DNA from: Pseudomonas sp. BN417 | GTDB lineage: Bacteria > Pseudomonadota > Gammaproteobacteria > Pseudomonadales > Pseudomonadaceae | DNA length: 38,163 nucleotides | NCBI RefSeq assembly: GCF_029871205.1 | Contig: NZ_SSOJ01000144.1 | Span: forward strand, 1 to 38,163 | Direction: 5' to 3' | Shown: positions 16,765-25,560 of the stretch, piece after piece | How the letters are laid out: every line of letters starts with the position of its first letter | Position numbering within the stretch: the first letter of the stretch is position 1 | The notes under the pieces: generated by a model | What the model was told of the DNA's origin: nothing | Seen by the model: the letters and a program-made list of their open reading frames with translations, nothing else | The model's database searches: none | Made by a program: the position numbers and the translations under genes

Positions 16765-17562
16765 ATGACATTCGCAACCCTGCGTCGCCAGTTCATCCTC
16801 GGCAGCCTGAGCCTGGTGCTCGGCGCCGGTTTCGTCGGCACCAGCTCCGCCGCCGACCTGCTCCAGGACATCCAGCAGAAGGGCGCCATCAAGGTCGGCC
16901 TGGAGGGCACCTACCCGCCCTTCAACTACCAGGACGAGAACGGCAAGCTGACCGGCTTCGAAGTGGAACTGGCCGAGGCCCTGGCCAAGGAGCTGGGCGT
17001 GAAAGCCGAGTTCCAGCCGACCAAGTGGGACGGCATCCTCGCCGCGCTGGAGTCCAAGCGCCTGGACGTCGTGATCAACCAGGTGACCATCTCCGACGAG
17101 CGCAAGAAGAAGTACGACTTCTCCACTCCCTACACCGTCTCCGGCATCCAGGCGCTGGTGCGCAAGGGCACCGAAGGCGACATCAAGACCGCCGCCGACC
17201 TGGCCGGCAAGAAGGTCGGCGTGGGCCTGGGCACCAACTACGAGCAGTGGCTGAAGGAGAACGTCCCGCAGGCCGACATCCGCACCTACGATGACGACCC
17301 CACCAAGTTCCAGGACCTCAACGTCGGCCGTATCGACGCCATCCTGGTCGACCGCCTGGCCGCCTTCGAGATGGTCGAGAAAACCGCTGGCAAGCTGGCC
17401 GTGACCGGCGAGCCCTTCTCCCGCCAGGAAGCCGGCATCGCCCTGCGCAAGGGCAACCCCGAGCTGCTCGCCGCCATCGACAAGGCCCTGGCCAAGCTGA
17501 AGGCCGACGGCACCCTGAAGAAGCTCTCCGAGAAATGGTTCAAGGCTGACGTGACCCAATGA
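16765..17562 (+). CDS. tcyJ: Cystine ABC transporter, binding protein
   Basis: A 265-residue family-3 amino-acid binding protein with an N-terminal signal peptide (through about GTSSAADLL). The ligand-pocket motifs are VGLEGTYPPFNYQDENGKL, TGFEVELAEALAKELG, DVVINQVTISDERKKKYDFS and the GKKVGVGLGTNYEQW loop, matching E. coli FliY/TcyJ. It binds L-cystine (and related sulfur amino acids such as diaminopimelate or D-cysteine in some species) in the periplasm. Its stop overlaps the tcyL start (ATGA). Confidence 0.92.
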   Translation: MTFATLRRQFILGSLSLVLGAGFVGTSSAADLLQDIQQKGAIKVGLEGTYPPFNYQDENGKLTGFEVELAEALAKELGVKAEFQPTKWDGILAALESKRLDVVINQVTISDERKKKYDFSTPYTVSGIQALVRKGTEGDIKTAADLAGKKVGVGLGTNYEQWLKENVPQADIRTYDDDPTKFQDLNVGRIDAILVDRLAAFEMVEKTAGKLAVTGEPFSRQEAGIALRKGNPELLAAIDKALAKLKADGTLKKLSEKWFKADVTQ

Positions 17563-18227
17563 TCGAAACCAGCCTGCAACTTGCGCTGGATTCCGCGCCC
17601 TTCCTGTTGAAGGGCGCGGTGTTTACGGTGGTACTGAGCCTCGGCGGCATGTTCTTCGGCCTGCTGCTGGGCTTCGTCCTCGCCCTGATGCGCCTCTACG
17701 GATTCACCGCCCTGCAGTGGCTGTCGCGGATCTACGTGTCGTTCTTCCGTGGCACGCCGCTGCTGGTGCAGCTGTTCATGATCTATTACGGCCTGCCGCA
17801 GCTGGGCATCCAGCTCGAACCGCTGCCCGCGGCGCTGATCGGATTCTCGCTGAACATGGCCGCCTACACCTCGGAAATCCTCCGCGCCGCCATCGCCTCC
17901 ATCGACCGGGGCCAGTGGGAAGCCGCCGCCAGCATCGGCATGAGCCGCACTCAGACGCTGGTCCGCGCCATCCTGCCGCAAGCCGCGCGCACCGCGCTGC
18001 CGCCGCTCGGCAACAGCTTCATCTCGCTGGTCAAGGACACCGCCCTGGCCGCCACCATCCAGGTGCCGGAACTCTTCCGCCAGGCGCAGCTGATCACCGC
18101 GCGCACTTTCGAGATTTTCACCATGTACCTGGCCGCCGCGCTGATCTACTGGGTGCTGGCCACCGTGCTGTCGCACTTCCAGGGTCGCCTCGAGGCGCGG
18201 GTCAACCAGCATGAGCAGGACAGCTGA
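17559..18227 (+). CDS. tcyL: Cystine ABC transporter, permease
   Basis: A 222-residue HisM/GlnP-family permease with about five hydrophobic segments (first at residues 15-43). It contains the family motif [20 protein letters not shown] and the ATPase-docking loop [22 protein letters not shown] single gene suggests it works as a homodimer. It overlaps tcyJ by four bases and tcyN by one (TGATG), so the three genes are translationally coupled. Confidence 0.92.
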   Translation: MIETSLQLALDSAPFLLKGAVFTVVLSLGGMFFGLLLGFVLALMRLYGFTALQWLSRIYVSFFRGTPLLVQLFMIYYGLPQLGIQLEPLPAALIGFSLNMAAYTSEILRAAIASIDRGQWEAAASIGMSRTQTLVRAILPQAARTALPPLGNSFISLVKDTALAATIQVPELFRQAQLITARTFEIFTMYLAAALIYWVLATVLSHFQGRLEARVNQHEQDS

Positions 18228-18973
18228 TGATCACCGTCCGTAACCTGACCAAAGCCTTCAAGGGCCAGGAGGTGCTCAAGGGCATCGACCTGACCATAGC
18301 GCCGGGCGAAGTGGTGGCCATCATCGGCCCCAGCGGCTCCGGCAAGACCACCCTGCTGCGTTGCCTCAACCTGCTGGAAGAGCCAAGCGGCGGACTCATC
18401 AAGGTGGGCGAGATCGAGATCGACGCGAGCAAGCCGCTGAAGCACCAGCAGGGGCTGATCCGCAAGCTGCGCCAGCACGTCGGCTTCGTCTTCCAGAACT
18501 TCAACCTCTTCCCCCACCGCACCGCGCTGGAGAACGTCATCGAAGGCCCGGTGGTGGTGAAGAAGCAGCCCCGCGAGCAGGCCGTCGAGCGCGCCCGCAA
18601 GCTGCTGGCCAAGGTCGGCCTGGCGGGGAAGGAAGACGCCTACCCCAAGCGCCTCTCCGGCGGCCAGCAACAACGCGTGGCCATCGCCCGCGCCCTGGCC
18701 ATGGAGCCCGACGTGATCCTCTTCGACGAGCCGACCTCGGCGCTGGACCCGGAACTGGTGGGCGAAGTGCTCGCCACCATCCGCGGCCTGGCCGAGGAAA
18801 GGCGCACCATGGTGATCGTCACCCACGAGATGAGCTTCGCCCGTGACGTGGCCAACCGCGCGATCTTCATCGACAAGGGTGTGATCGTCGAGCAGGGCGA
18901 CGCCAAGGCCCTGTTCAGCGCGCCGAAGGAAGAGCGCACCAAGCAGTTCCTGAGCAAGTTCCTGGGGGGCTGA
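18227..18973 (+). CDS. tcyN: Cystine ABC transporter, ATP-binding subunit
   Basis: A 248-residue polar-amino-acid ABC ATPase. Walker A is GPSGSGKT (34-41), the Q-loop [11 protein letters not shown], signature LSGGQQQR, Walker [15 protein letters not shown] and switch [10 protein letters not shown]. It powers cystine import through TcyL/TcyJ. The operon ends here and palindromic element C follows 31 bases later. Confidence 0.92.
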   Translation: MITVRNLTKAFKGQEVLKGIDLTIAPGEVVAIIGPSGSGKTTLLRCLNLLEEPSGGLIKVGEIEIDASKPLKHQQGLIRKLRQHVGFVFQNFNLFPHRTALENVIEGPVVVKKQPREQAVERARKLLAKVGLAGKEDAYPKRLSGGQQQRVAIARALAMEPDVILFDEPTSALDPELVGEVLATIRGLAEERRTMVIVTHEMSFARDVANRAIFIDKGVIVEQGDAKALFSAPKEERTKQFLSKFLGG

Positions 18974-19004
18974 CACCTTCCGCGCAAACGGCTCCTGCTT
19001 CTTT

Positions 19005-19103
19005 TGTGGGGGCGAATTCATTCGCTAAGGGCGGCGCAGCTGCCCCCTTGGAGTTCCCGAGGGCAGACCTGCGGTTTGCTTAGCGAATGAATTCGCCCCC
19101 ACA
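19005..19103. repeat. Long palindromic element, copy C
   Basis: Arms TGTGGGGGCGAATTCATTCGC (19005-19025) and GCGAATGAATTCGCCCCCACA (19083-19103), perfect over 21 bases, with an inner GCGGCGCAGCTGCC hairpin-like arm and GCAGACCTGCGG...GC. It is located between tcyN and the MFS gene, where it may also act as a terminator-like structure. Confidence 0.92.
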
Positions 19104-19201
19104 ATGTCTATCCCCACCGGCGGCCCCATCACTAAGCCCCCTGCAAGAAAATCGGCGTAGAATCCGCGCCCCTCGCAATACACCCCGCCACCGGAACCCG
19201 C

Positions 19202-20392
19202 ATGAACCCGAGCACCCTCCTCTCCCTGCCTTTGCTGGCGCTGGCCCTGGGCGGCTTCGTCGTCGGCAGCAGCGAATTCATCATCATGGGCCTCTTGCCC
19301 GAAGTCGCCGCCGACCTCCAGGTCAGCCTCGCCGACGCGGGCCTGCTGGTCAGCGCCTACGCCATGGGCGTGGTGATCGGCGCACCGCTGCTGGGCCCGC
19401 TGCTCGGCCGCCTGCCACGGCGCCAGGCGCTGCTCTGGCTGATGGGCGCCTACGCCCTGGGCAACCTGGGCTGCGCCCTGGCGCCGGACTACGAGTGGCT
19501 GCTGGCGATGCGCATGCTCACCGCCTTCAGCCATGCCGGCTTCTTCGGCTGCGCCACCCTGCTCGCCGCCGAGCTGGCGCCGCCGCACCGGCGCGCCTCG
19601 GCCATGGCCCTGGTGCTCAGCGGCCTGACCATCGCCAACGTGCTCGGCGTGCCCCTCGGCGCCTGGCTCGGCCAGGCCACCAGCTGGCGGGTGACCTTCA
19701 TGGTGGTGGCCGGACTCGGCTTCCTCACCCTGCTCGCCCAGACCCTCTGGCTGCCGGCCACGGCGAAACCGCTGCCCAGCGCCAGCGGCGCCTGGGACGG
19801 CATATTGCGGCGTCCGGTGCTGCATGCGCTGTTCGTCTGCAGCCTATCCTCGGTGGCGCTGTTCGGCGTCTTCACCTACATCAGCCCGTTGCTGCGCGAC
19901 GTTTCCGGCTTCAGTAAGGAGCACGCCAACTTCGCCCTGCTGCTGTTCGGCATCGGCCTGACGGTGGGCAACCTGCTGGGCGGACGCCTGGCCGATCGCG
20001 GCTTCCGCCATGCCTTGCCGCTGGCCTTCGGGGTGAGCGTACTGTGCCTGCTGGGATTGTTCGTCTTCGCGCAGATTCCCGTGCTGGCCCTGGCCTGCCT
20101 GTTCCTCTGGGGTGTCGCCAGCTTCGCCATCTCCTCGCCCCTGCAGCTACTGCTGGTGGAGCAGGCCGGCGAATCCGCCAGCCTGGCCGCCACCCTCAGC
20201 CACGCAGCCTTCAACCTGGGCAATGCCAGCGGCGCCTTCGTCGGCGGCCTCTGGCTGAGCACCGGCATGGGCCTTTCCAACCTGCCCCTGATGGGGGTGG
20301 GCGTGCTGGCCCTGACCATCCTCGTCTGCCTGCCATTGCCACGCCTGCGGGCAACGCGCGAGCGGTTGAAGGAAGCCGGGCAGATTCACTGA
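19202..20392 (+). CDS. MFS transporter, DHA1 family (AraJ/YdhP-like)
   Basis: A 396-residue protein with about twelve hydrophobic segments. The motif GSSEFIIMGLLPEVAADL in the first loop and GPLLGRLPRRQALLW at the second-third loop (MFS signature with basic residues) place it among drug/sugar/amino-acid exporters of the DHA1 group. Some relatives export arabinose, purines or cysteine-pathway metabolites; no residue tells which here. It is monocistronic as far as seen, with repeats on both sides. Given the location, relief of excess sulfur amino acids is conceivable but unsupported. Confidence 0.88.
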   Translation: MNPSTLLSLPLLALALGGFVVGSSEFIIMGLLPEVAADLQVSLADAGLLVSAYAMGVVIGAPLLGPLLGRLPRRQALLWLMGAYALGNLGCALAPDYEWLLAMRMLTAFSHAGFFGCATLLAAELAPPHRRASAMALVLSGLTIANVLGVPLGAWLGQATSWRVTFMVVAGLGFLTLLAQTLWLPATAKPLPSASGAWDGILRRPVLHALFVCSLSSVALFGVFTYISPLLRDVSGFSKEHANFALLLFGIGLTVGNLLGGRLADRGFRHALPLAFGVSVLCLLGLFVFAQIPVLALACLFLWGVASFAISSPLQLLLVEQAGESASLAATLSHAAFNLGNASGAFVGGLWLSTGMGLSNLPLMGVGVLALTILVCLPLPRLRATRERLKEAGQIH

Positions 20393-20414
20393 GGCTTGCA
20401 CACGCAATGATTCC

Positions 20415-20478
20415 GTAGGGTGCGCCGTGCGCACCAGGGCCTCCACGCGCGGGTTCCGGTGCGCGCAGCGCACCCTAC
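20415..20478. repeat. Inverted repeat, GTAGGGTGCGCC family, copy 3
   Basis: The same arms as at 5262 and 8235. It separates the convergent MFS gene and the sigma-54-activator-like gene and may end transcription from both sides. Confidence 0.9.
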
Positions 20479-20520
20479 TAAGAGCTCGGTCTTCGCAGGG
20501 CATCTGCCCACCGCATCGCT

Positions 20521-21441
20521 CTACCCCGCCAGCACCTCGGCGAACAGCTGGCGCAGGTGGTCGCGCTCCGCGTCATTGGCGGCCAGCCTGCGCAGCTGCA
20601 GGGCCAGCTGGGCGTAGCCCGGCAACGGCGGCAGGTTGAGGTGCTGGGGCAGCACCTCGTCGCCCTCGCTGACCAGCAGGGCGAAGTGGATGCTGTTCTC
20701 CAGCTCGCGGGTATTGCCCGGCCAGGGATAGGCCTCCAGCGCCGCCTGGGCCGCCGTGCTGATCAGCGGCAGCGGCAGGTCCAGGCGCTGGGCGTAGATG
20801 CCGAGGAAGTACTCGGCCAGCGGCAGGATGTCGTCCGGCCGCTCGCGCAGTGGTGGCAGCTCGACCCGGCCTTCGTCCAGGTACTGGTAGAGCCGCGCAT
20901 TGAACTTGCCGGCATGCACCGCCTTGGCCAGGTCGATGCTGGTGGCGGCCACCAGGCGCACGTCCACCGGCGTCGGCTGCTGGGCACCGACTCGGGTCAC
21001 CTCGCGGCTCTCCAGCGCCGCCAGCAGCTTGGCCTGCAAGGGCAGCGGCAGGTCGCCGATCTCATCCAGGTAGAGGGTCCCGCCATTGGCCGAACCGAAC
21101 CAGCCGGCGCGGCTGCTGGCCGAGCCGTTGAAGCCGCCGGCGGCGTGGCCGAACAGCTCAGCTTCCGCGTAGTTCTTGCTGATGGCGCTGCAGCTCACCG
21201 CGACGAAGAGGCCGGGGCGGTCGCTGGCGCGATGGATCTGCCGCGCCAGCAGCTCCTTGCCGGTGCCGGTCTCGCCCTGGATCAGCACCGGCAGGGCGCT
21301 TGGGGCCAGTTGGTCGACTTCCTCGCGCAGGCGGCGCGAGCGGGCATCGACAAAGACCAGCGCGCGGGCGCGAATGCTCAGGGGGCTGCGGTCGGCGTCG
21401 GCGAAGGTCAGCAGCGGTTGACCGGGGTTTTCCTTGCTCAT
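20521..21441 (-). CDS. Degenerate sigma-54-activator-like AAA+ protein
   Basis: A 306-residue protein made of little more than the AAA+ domain of bacterial enhancer-binding proteins. Walker A (GETGTGKE, 56-63), Walker B (GTLYLDEIGD, 121-130) and the PWPGNTRELEN sensor-II region are intact, so ATP binding is likely. The sigma-54-contacting loop GAFTGA is GGFNGS (102-107), with the key Thr replaced by Asn. The two arginine-finger positions in the usual FRADLLDRL segment read FNARLYQYL (180-188), with Asn and Tyr instead of Arg. The C-terminus ends without a recognisable Fis-type helix-turn-helix, and there is no receiver or PAS domain. The open frame is uninterrupted, so it looks like a diverged regulator, perhaps a partner or inhibitor of a full-length SfnR-type activator, rather than a pseudogene. 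Confidence 0.85.
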   Translation of the reverse strand: MSKENPGQPLLTFADADRSPLSIRARALVFVDARSRRLREEVDQLAPSALPVLIQGETGTGKELLARQIHRASDRPGLFVAVSCSAISKNYAEAELFGHAAGGFNGSASSRAGWFGSANGGTLYLDEIGDLPLPLQAKLLAALESREVTRVGAQQPTPVDVRLVAATSIDLAKAVHAGKFNARLYQYLDEGRVELPPLRERPDDILPLAEYFLGIYAQRLDLPLPLISTAAQAALEAYPWPGNTRELENSIHFALLVSEGDEVLPQHLNLPPLPGYAQLALQLRRLAANDAERDHLRQLFAEVLAG

Positions 21442-21515
21442 GGCGAAATCTCCCGCCGGGCCCAGGCTGCGAAGCAGCGGACCCTGGCGTATTGCTGAAT
21501 TGGCGGTAGATCAGT

Positions 21516-22097
21516 TCAGGCGCGGCGGCGGGTCAGTTGCTCGACGCGGCTCTGCAGGCGGTAGAGGTGGGCGAAGCCCTGCTCCCAACTGTGGTGCCCG
21601 GACTTCACGTTGATATGCCCGGCGCCAGTGAGGATGGCCGCTTCGGCACCCCAGTCGCGGGCCATCTCCAGCGCTCGCGCGGGGCTGGCGGCATGGTCGT
21701 TGTCCGAGCCCACCAGCAGGCTGGGGAAGGGCAACAGATCGCGGGGGATGGGCGCGAAGCCCTTGAGCGGCTCCGGGCAGCCGGGACGTTGCACGTCCGC
21801 CGGCGCCACCAGCAGCGCGCCACGCACACGGCGCAGCACATCCGGGTCGGACTGCGCGGCCCAATGGGCCACGGTGACACAGCCCAGGCTGTGCGCGATC
21901 AGGATCACCGGCGTGCGCTCGGCATCGATGGCGCGCTCCAGCGCCGCCACCCAGGACTTGATGTCAGGGATGTCCCAGTCGACCTGCTCGACTCGGCTGG
22001 CATTGGGCAGGCTGCGTTGCCAGTGGCTTTGCCAATGCTCGTCCGGCGAGCCCTGCCATCCCGGCAGGATCAGGTAACGAATGGCCTCGCTGCGCAT
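21516..22097 (-). CDS. RBBP9/YdeN-family alpha/beta serine hydrolase
   Basis: A 193-residue cytoplasmic hydrolase. The nucleophile is Ser70 in LIAHSLGCVT, the acid Asp132 or Asp134 in VGSDNDHAAS, and the histidine His161 in GAGHIN. The opening YLILPGWQGSPDEHWQSHW is the hallmark of the family. Members are small esterases with poorly known substrates. It lies upstream of the AAA+ gene on the same strand (74-base gap), so the two may be co-transcribed from the region holding the 22158-22189 palindrome. A sulfur-ester substrate would fit the neighbourhood but is a guess. Confidence 0.9.
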   Translation of the reverse strand: MRSEAIRYLILPGWQGSPDEHWQSHWQRSLPNASRVEQVDWDIPDIKSWVAALERAIDAERTPVILIAHSLGCVTVAHWAAQSDPDVLRRVRGALLVAPADVQRPGCPEPLKGFAPIPRDLLPFPSLLVGSDNDHAASPARALEMARDWGAEAAILTGAGHINVKSGHHSWEQGFAHLYRLQSRVEQLTRRRA

Positions 22098-22157
22098 GGC
22101 GAGCCCTCCTTGCTGAATTTCGATGCTGGGCAGTCTAGGCGCTCGCTATATATCTGT

Positions 22158-22189
22158 TAAGGAATAAGAATTTATTTACTTATTCCTTA
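22158..22189. promoter_or_regulatory. Large AT-rich palindrome upstream of the hydrolase gene
   Basis: TAAGGAATAAG (22158-22168) and CTTATTCCTTA (22179-22189) are perfect 11-base complements with a 10-base spacer. It lies 61-92 bases before the hydrolase start and about 150 bases before mdcR, inside the only AT-rich stretch of the gap. Size and spacing suit a dimeric or tetrameric regulator such as a LysR-type protein. Half-sites recur near other sulfur genes. Confidence 0.65.
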
Positions 22190-22235
22190 TTAGCTTATTC
22201 ACTAAAGGTCCTCTCTGCGGAGGTAGGGCTGACCT

Positions 22236-22320
22236 GTAGGATGGGTGGAGCTCAGCGATACCCATCAAATCCGCCGATGGGTATCGCTCCGCTCGCGGAA
22301 CGCCGCCCGACCCACCCTAC
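22236..22320. repeat. Nested intergenic inverted repeat upstream of mdcR
   Basis: GTAGGATGGGTGGAGCTCAG with GCGATACCCATC pairs with GATGGGTATCGC and CCCACCCTAC. It contains the GCGGAACGCCGCCCGACCCA block also present at 4264 and 9838. It ends 15 bases before the mdcR start, so it lies in or next to the mdcR leader. Confidence 0.85.
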
Positions 22321-22335
22321 GGACTCGTCTTGCCC

Positions 22336-23250
22336 ATGCAGATCGACGAAGAACTCACCCTGAAGAAGCTGGAGACCTTTCTCGCCTTCATGCGCAGCGG
22401 CAACCTGTCGCGCGCGGCGGCGGAGCTGAACACCAGCAACGTCAGCGTGCACCGCGCCATCCACTCCCTGGAGAGCGCGCTGCGCTGCCCGCTGTTCAAG
22501 CACGAAGGGCGCAACCTGACGCCGCTGGAAAGCGCCTATGTGCTGGAAGAGAAGGCGCAGAAGCTGATCCAGGACGCCGTCGAGATGGTGCGCGTGACCC
22601 GCGAGGCGGCCGGGTTCTCCGCCGAGCGCTTCAAGCTCGGCGCGCTCTATTCGCTGACGGTGAAGACGGTGCCGCAGCTGGTGATGGGCCTGAAACTGCG
22701 GCGCAGCGAGCTGAACATCGACCTCACCCTGGGCTCCAACGTCGACCTGCTCTACCGCCTGAAGAACCTGGAGCTGGATGCCATCCTCGTGTCCCTCGAC
22801 GAGAGCGTGAACGACCCGGACTGCGAGCAACTGCCGCTGTTTTCCGACGACATCTTCCTCGCCGTGCCCACCGACTCGCCCTTCGCCGCCCAGGATGAAG
22901 TGGACCTGGCGGACCTGGCCGACTCCACTTTCATCACCCTGACCCAGGGCTTCGCCACCCACCGCGACGGCGCGCGGGTATTCCAGCAGGCCGGCTTCGA
23001 ACCGAAGGTGGCGATGCAGGTGAACGACATCTTCACCCTGCTCAGCATGGTCAGTTCGGGAGTGGGCTACGCCCTGCTGCCGGGGCGCATCGCGGCGGTC
23101 TACGAGAACCGCGTGAAGCTGATCCGACTGCAGGCGCGCTACCGCCTGCAGCAGCACATAGGCGTGGTGTTCCTCAAGGCCCGGGAACGCGACCCGAACC
23201 TGCTGGCGCTGGTCGCCGAGTGCCGCATGTACAGCCTGCGCAACGCCTGA
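22336..23250 (+). CDS. mdcR: LysR-type regulator of malonate genes
   Basis: A 304-residue LysR protein. The N-terminal helix-turn-helix is LSRAAAELNTSNVSVHRAIH (about residues 24-43), followed by SALRCPLFKHEGRNLTPLES and a two-lobed effector domain. I chose ATG 22336 rather than a TTG two codons upstream because it gives the usual family start; the ribosome site is weak. The name is given because it adjoins the malonate cluster and MdcR-type LysR genes accompany mdc operons in this genus. It probably activates mdcABCDEGH and the transporter genes when malonate is present. Confidence 0.82.
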   Translation: MQIDEELTLKKLETFLAFMRSGNLSRAAAELNTSNVSVHRAIHSLESALRCPLFKHEGRNLTPLESAYVLEEKAQKLIQDAVEMVRVTREAAGFSAERFKLGALYSLTVKTVPQLVMGLKLRRSELNIDLTLGSNVDLLYRLKNLELDAILVSLDESVNDPDCEQLPLFSDDIFLAVPTDSPFAAQDEVDLADLADSTFITLTQGFATHRDGARVFQQAGFEPKVAMQVNDIFTLLSMVSSGVGYALLPGRIAAVYENRVKLIRLQARYRLQQHIGVVFLKARERDPNLLALVAECRMYSLRNA

Positions 23251-23253
23251 GGC

Positions 23254-24669
23254 TCAGAGCAGGACCAGCTGCAGCACCAGCAGCAACGGCAGCAGCACCG
23301 CGCAGGACCAGAGCATGTAGCCGAAGAAGCTCGGCATTCTCACCCCGCGCTGCTCGGCGATGGCCTTGACCATGAAGTTCGGCGCGTTGCCGACGTAGGT
23401 CATGGCGCCCATGAACACCGAGCCCATGGAAATCGCCAGCAGGGTCTGCGGCAGTCTCTCCATCATCACCTGGGCATCGCCAGAAGCCAGGTTGAAGAAC
23501 ACCAGGTAGGTCGGTGCGTTGTCGAGGAAGCTCGACAGGGTGCCGCTCATCCAGAAATACATGGCATCGAGGGGCTGGCCAGTGCTGTCGGTGACGCTCG
23601 CCACCACCGCTGCCAGCTGGCCGTCGGAGCCCGCGCGCAGGATGGCGATCACCGGGGCGATGGTGAGGAAGATGCCGGCGAACAGCTTGGCCACCTCGAT
23701 GATCGGCCCCCAGCCGAACTCGTTGCCCTCGCGCACCGCGCGCGGGGTCATCCACAGGGACAGCAGCGCCAGGATGACCAGCGCGCCATCGCGCACCAGG
23801 CTCTGCAGCTCCACGCGGGTGCCCAGCAGGTCGAAGCCGATGCCCGGCTTCCACAGCCCGGACAGCAGCACCGCGCCGACCACGCCGGCCAGCAGCAGGA
23901 AATTGAACTGCCCGCGCAGGCGCAGGGGCGTGTCAGGGGTGGGGTCGATCGGCGCCAGTTCGTTCTCGCGGCTGTAGAAGTGGCGGTCGATCAGATAGAA
24001 CAGCGCCAGCAACGGCAGGGCCAGTGCCGCCACCGGCAGCGCCATGTGCTGCAGGGTCCAGAAGAAGTCCACGCCCTTGAGGAAGCCGAGGAACAGCGGC
24101 GGATCGCCCAGGGGCGTGAGGCCGCCGCCGACGTTGGCCACCAGGAAGATGAAGAACACCACCACATGGGCGTTGTGCCGGCGGTTGTCGTTGGCTCGCA
24201 GCAGCGGACGGATCAGCAGCATGGCCGCGCCCGTGGTACCCATCACCGAGGCCAGCAGGGTGCCCAGGGCCAGCAGCGCGGTATTGAGCCCCGCCGAGCC
24301 ATGCAGGTTGCCTTCCACGAGGATGCCGCCGGAGATGGTGAACAGCGCCAGCAGCAGGATGATGAAGGGCAGGTACTCGCCGAACAGCACGTGGACGCCC
24401 AGCCCCAGGCTCGCGTGCCAACCGAAGGTGAGGACGAAGGGCACCAGGAACAGCAGGGTCCAGCCGGCGGTGATCTTGCCGAAATGGTGATGCCAGATGT
24501 CACCGGCGATGATCGGCATCAGCGCGATGCTGAGCAGGATGCCGACGAAGGGCAGGCCCCAGAGCAGCCCCAGGCTGGCGCCGTCGACTTCGGCGGCGTT
24601 GGCGATGCCGGGCAGGGCCAGCAGCAGGAGAGCGGGGAACAGGCGGAGGCAGGCAGACAGAAGACGCAT
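23254..24669 (-). CDS. NhaD-type sodium/proton antiporter
   Basis: A 471-residue inner-membrane protein of the ion transporter superfamily. It starts at ATG 24669 with a signal-like segment (RLLSACLRLFPALLLLALPG) and has about a dozen hydrophobic segments. Motifs include LFTISGGILVEGNLHGSAG, NVGGGLTPLGDPPLFLGFLK and FLDNAPTYLVFFNLASGD, all typical of NhaD/ArsB-like antiporters. It should exchange Na+ for H+. Its tail nearly abuts mdcR (convergent, 3 bases apart). Since MadL/MadM relatives use Na+ for malonate uptake, it may recycle the Na+ brought in; this is inferred from position. Confidence 0.85.
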   Translation of the reverse strand: MRLLSACLRLFPALLLLALPGIANAAEVDGASLGLLWGLPFVGILLSIALMPIIAGDIWHHHFGKITAGWTLLFLVPFVLTFGWHASLGLGVHVLFGEYLPFIILLLALFTISGGILVEGNLHGSAGLNTALLALGTLLASVMGTTGAAMLLIRPLLRANDNRRHNAHVVVFFIFLVANVGGGLTPLGDPPLFLGFLKGVDFFWTLQHMALPVAALALPLLALFYLIDRHFYSRENELAPIDPTPDTPLRLRGQFNFLLLAGVVGAVLLSGLWKPGIGFDLLGTRVELQSLVRDGALVILALLSLWMTPRAVREGNEFGWGPIIEVAKLFAGIFLTIAPVIAILRAGSDGQLAAVVASVTDSTGQPLDAMYFWMSGTLSSFLDNAPTYLVFFNLASGDAQVMMERLPQTLLAISMGSVFMGAMTYVGNAPNFMVKAIAEQRGVRMPSFFGYMLWSCAVLLPLLLVLQLVLL

Positions 24670-24794
24670 GTGAGGCAACCGGACCGGACATGGGGAAGAA
24701 GGGGCGGCCCCGGAAGGCCCGCTCCCGCGAAAAACCGACCGCGGATGCTAAACCAAAGCGCCCCTCGACCCCAGTGCCGCATGTACCGAGCGCC

Positions 24795-25559
24795 TCAGCC
24801 CACCAGGCCGCGCACGCAGAAGTACAACAGGGACGGCCCGAGCAGGCAGCCGAGGCCGGTGTGGAAGGTGGCGGTCAGTGCACCGTAGGGCACCAGCCGG
24901 CGGTCGGTGGCGGCGAGGCCCGCGGTGACACCGGACACCGTGCCGGCCAGACCGCCGAAGACCATCGCCGAGCGCGGGTTGTCCAGCCCGAGCAGGCGCG
25001 CCGAGACCGGGGTGAAGACCATCACGAGGATCGCCTTGATCAGCCCGGTGGCGATGGACAGCGCCATCACATCGGAGCTGGCGCCGATCGCCGCGCCGGT
25101 CACCGGCCCGACTATGTAGGTCACCGCGCCGGCACCGATGGTGGTCATGCTCACCGCATCGCGATAGCCGAACGCCCAGGCCACCGAGGCGCCGACGATG
25201 AACGGCAGTATGGTGCCAAGCAACAGCGCCACCGCACCGATCATGCCCGCCTTGCGCGCCTCGCTGGCCTGCACTTCGAAGGCCGTGGCGACGATGGCGA
25301 AGTCCCGCAGCATGGCCCCGCCCATCAGGCCGATGCCGGAGAACAGTGCCATGTCGGCCAGCCCTTTCTGCCCGCCGGTGAGGGTGCCGCCGACCCAGGC
25401 CAGCACCAGGCCGATGACGATGGCGATGGCCGAGCCGTGCACGCGGCCGAAGGTCAGGTGTCTGGAGATCAGCACCGACACCCACATGATCCCGCCAACC
25501 ACCGCGAAGGCGGTGACCAGGCCGTTGTGTTCGAGGGCTTTTTCAATGATCGGCCACAT
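24795..25559 (-). CDS. madM: Malonate transporter subunit MadM
   Basis: A 254-residue membrane protein with about eight hydrophobic stretches (for example GLVTAFAVVGGIMWVSVLI near the start and VALLLGTILPFIVGASVAWA). Together with MadL it forms a two-protein malonate carrier; the pair from Malonomonas rubra is a Na+/malonate symporter. The start lies one base after the madL stop, so the two are coupled. The conserved segment KGLADMALFSGIGLMGGAML is a good family mark. Confidence 0.9.
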   Translation of the reverse strand: MWPIIEKALEHNGLVTAFAVVGGIMWVSVLISRHLTFGRVHGSAIAIVIGLVLAWVGGTLTGGQKGLADMALFSGIGLMGGAMLRDFAIVATAFEVQASEARKAGMIGAVALLLGTILPFIVGASVAWAFGYRDAVSMTTIGAGAVTYIVGPVTGAAIGASSDVMALSIATGLIKAILVMVFTPVSARLLGLDNPRSAMVFGGLAGTVSGVTAGLAATDRRLVPYGALTATFHTGLGCLLGPSLLYFCVRGLVG

Positions 25560-25560
25560 G

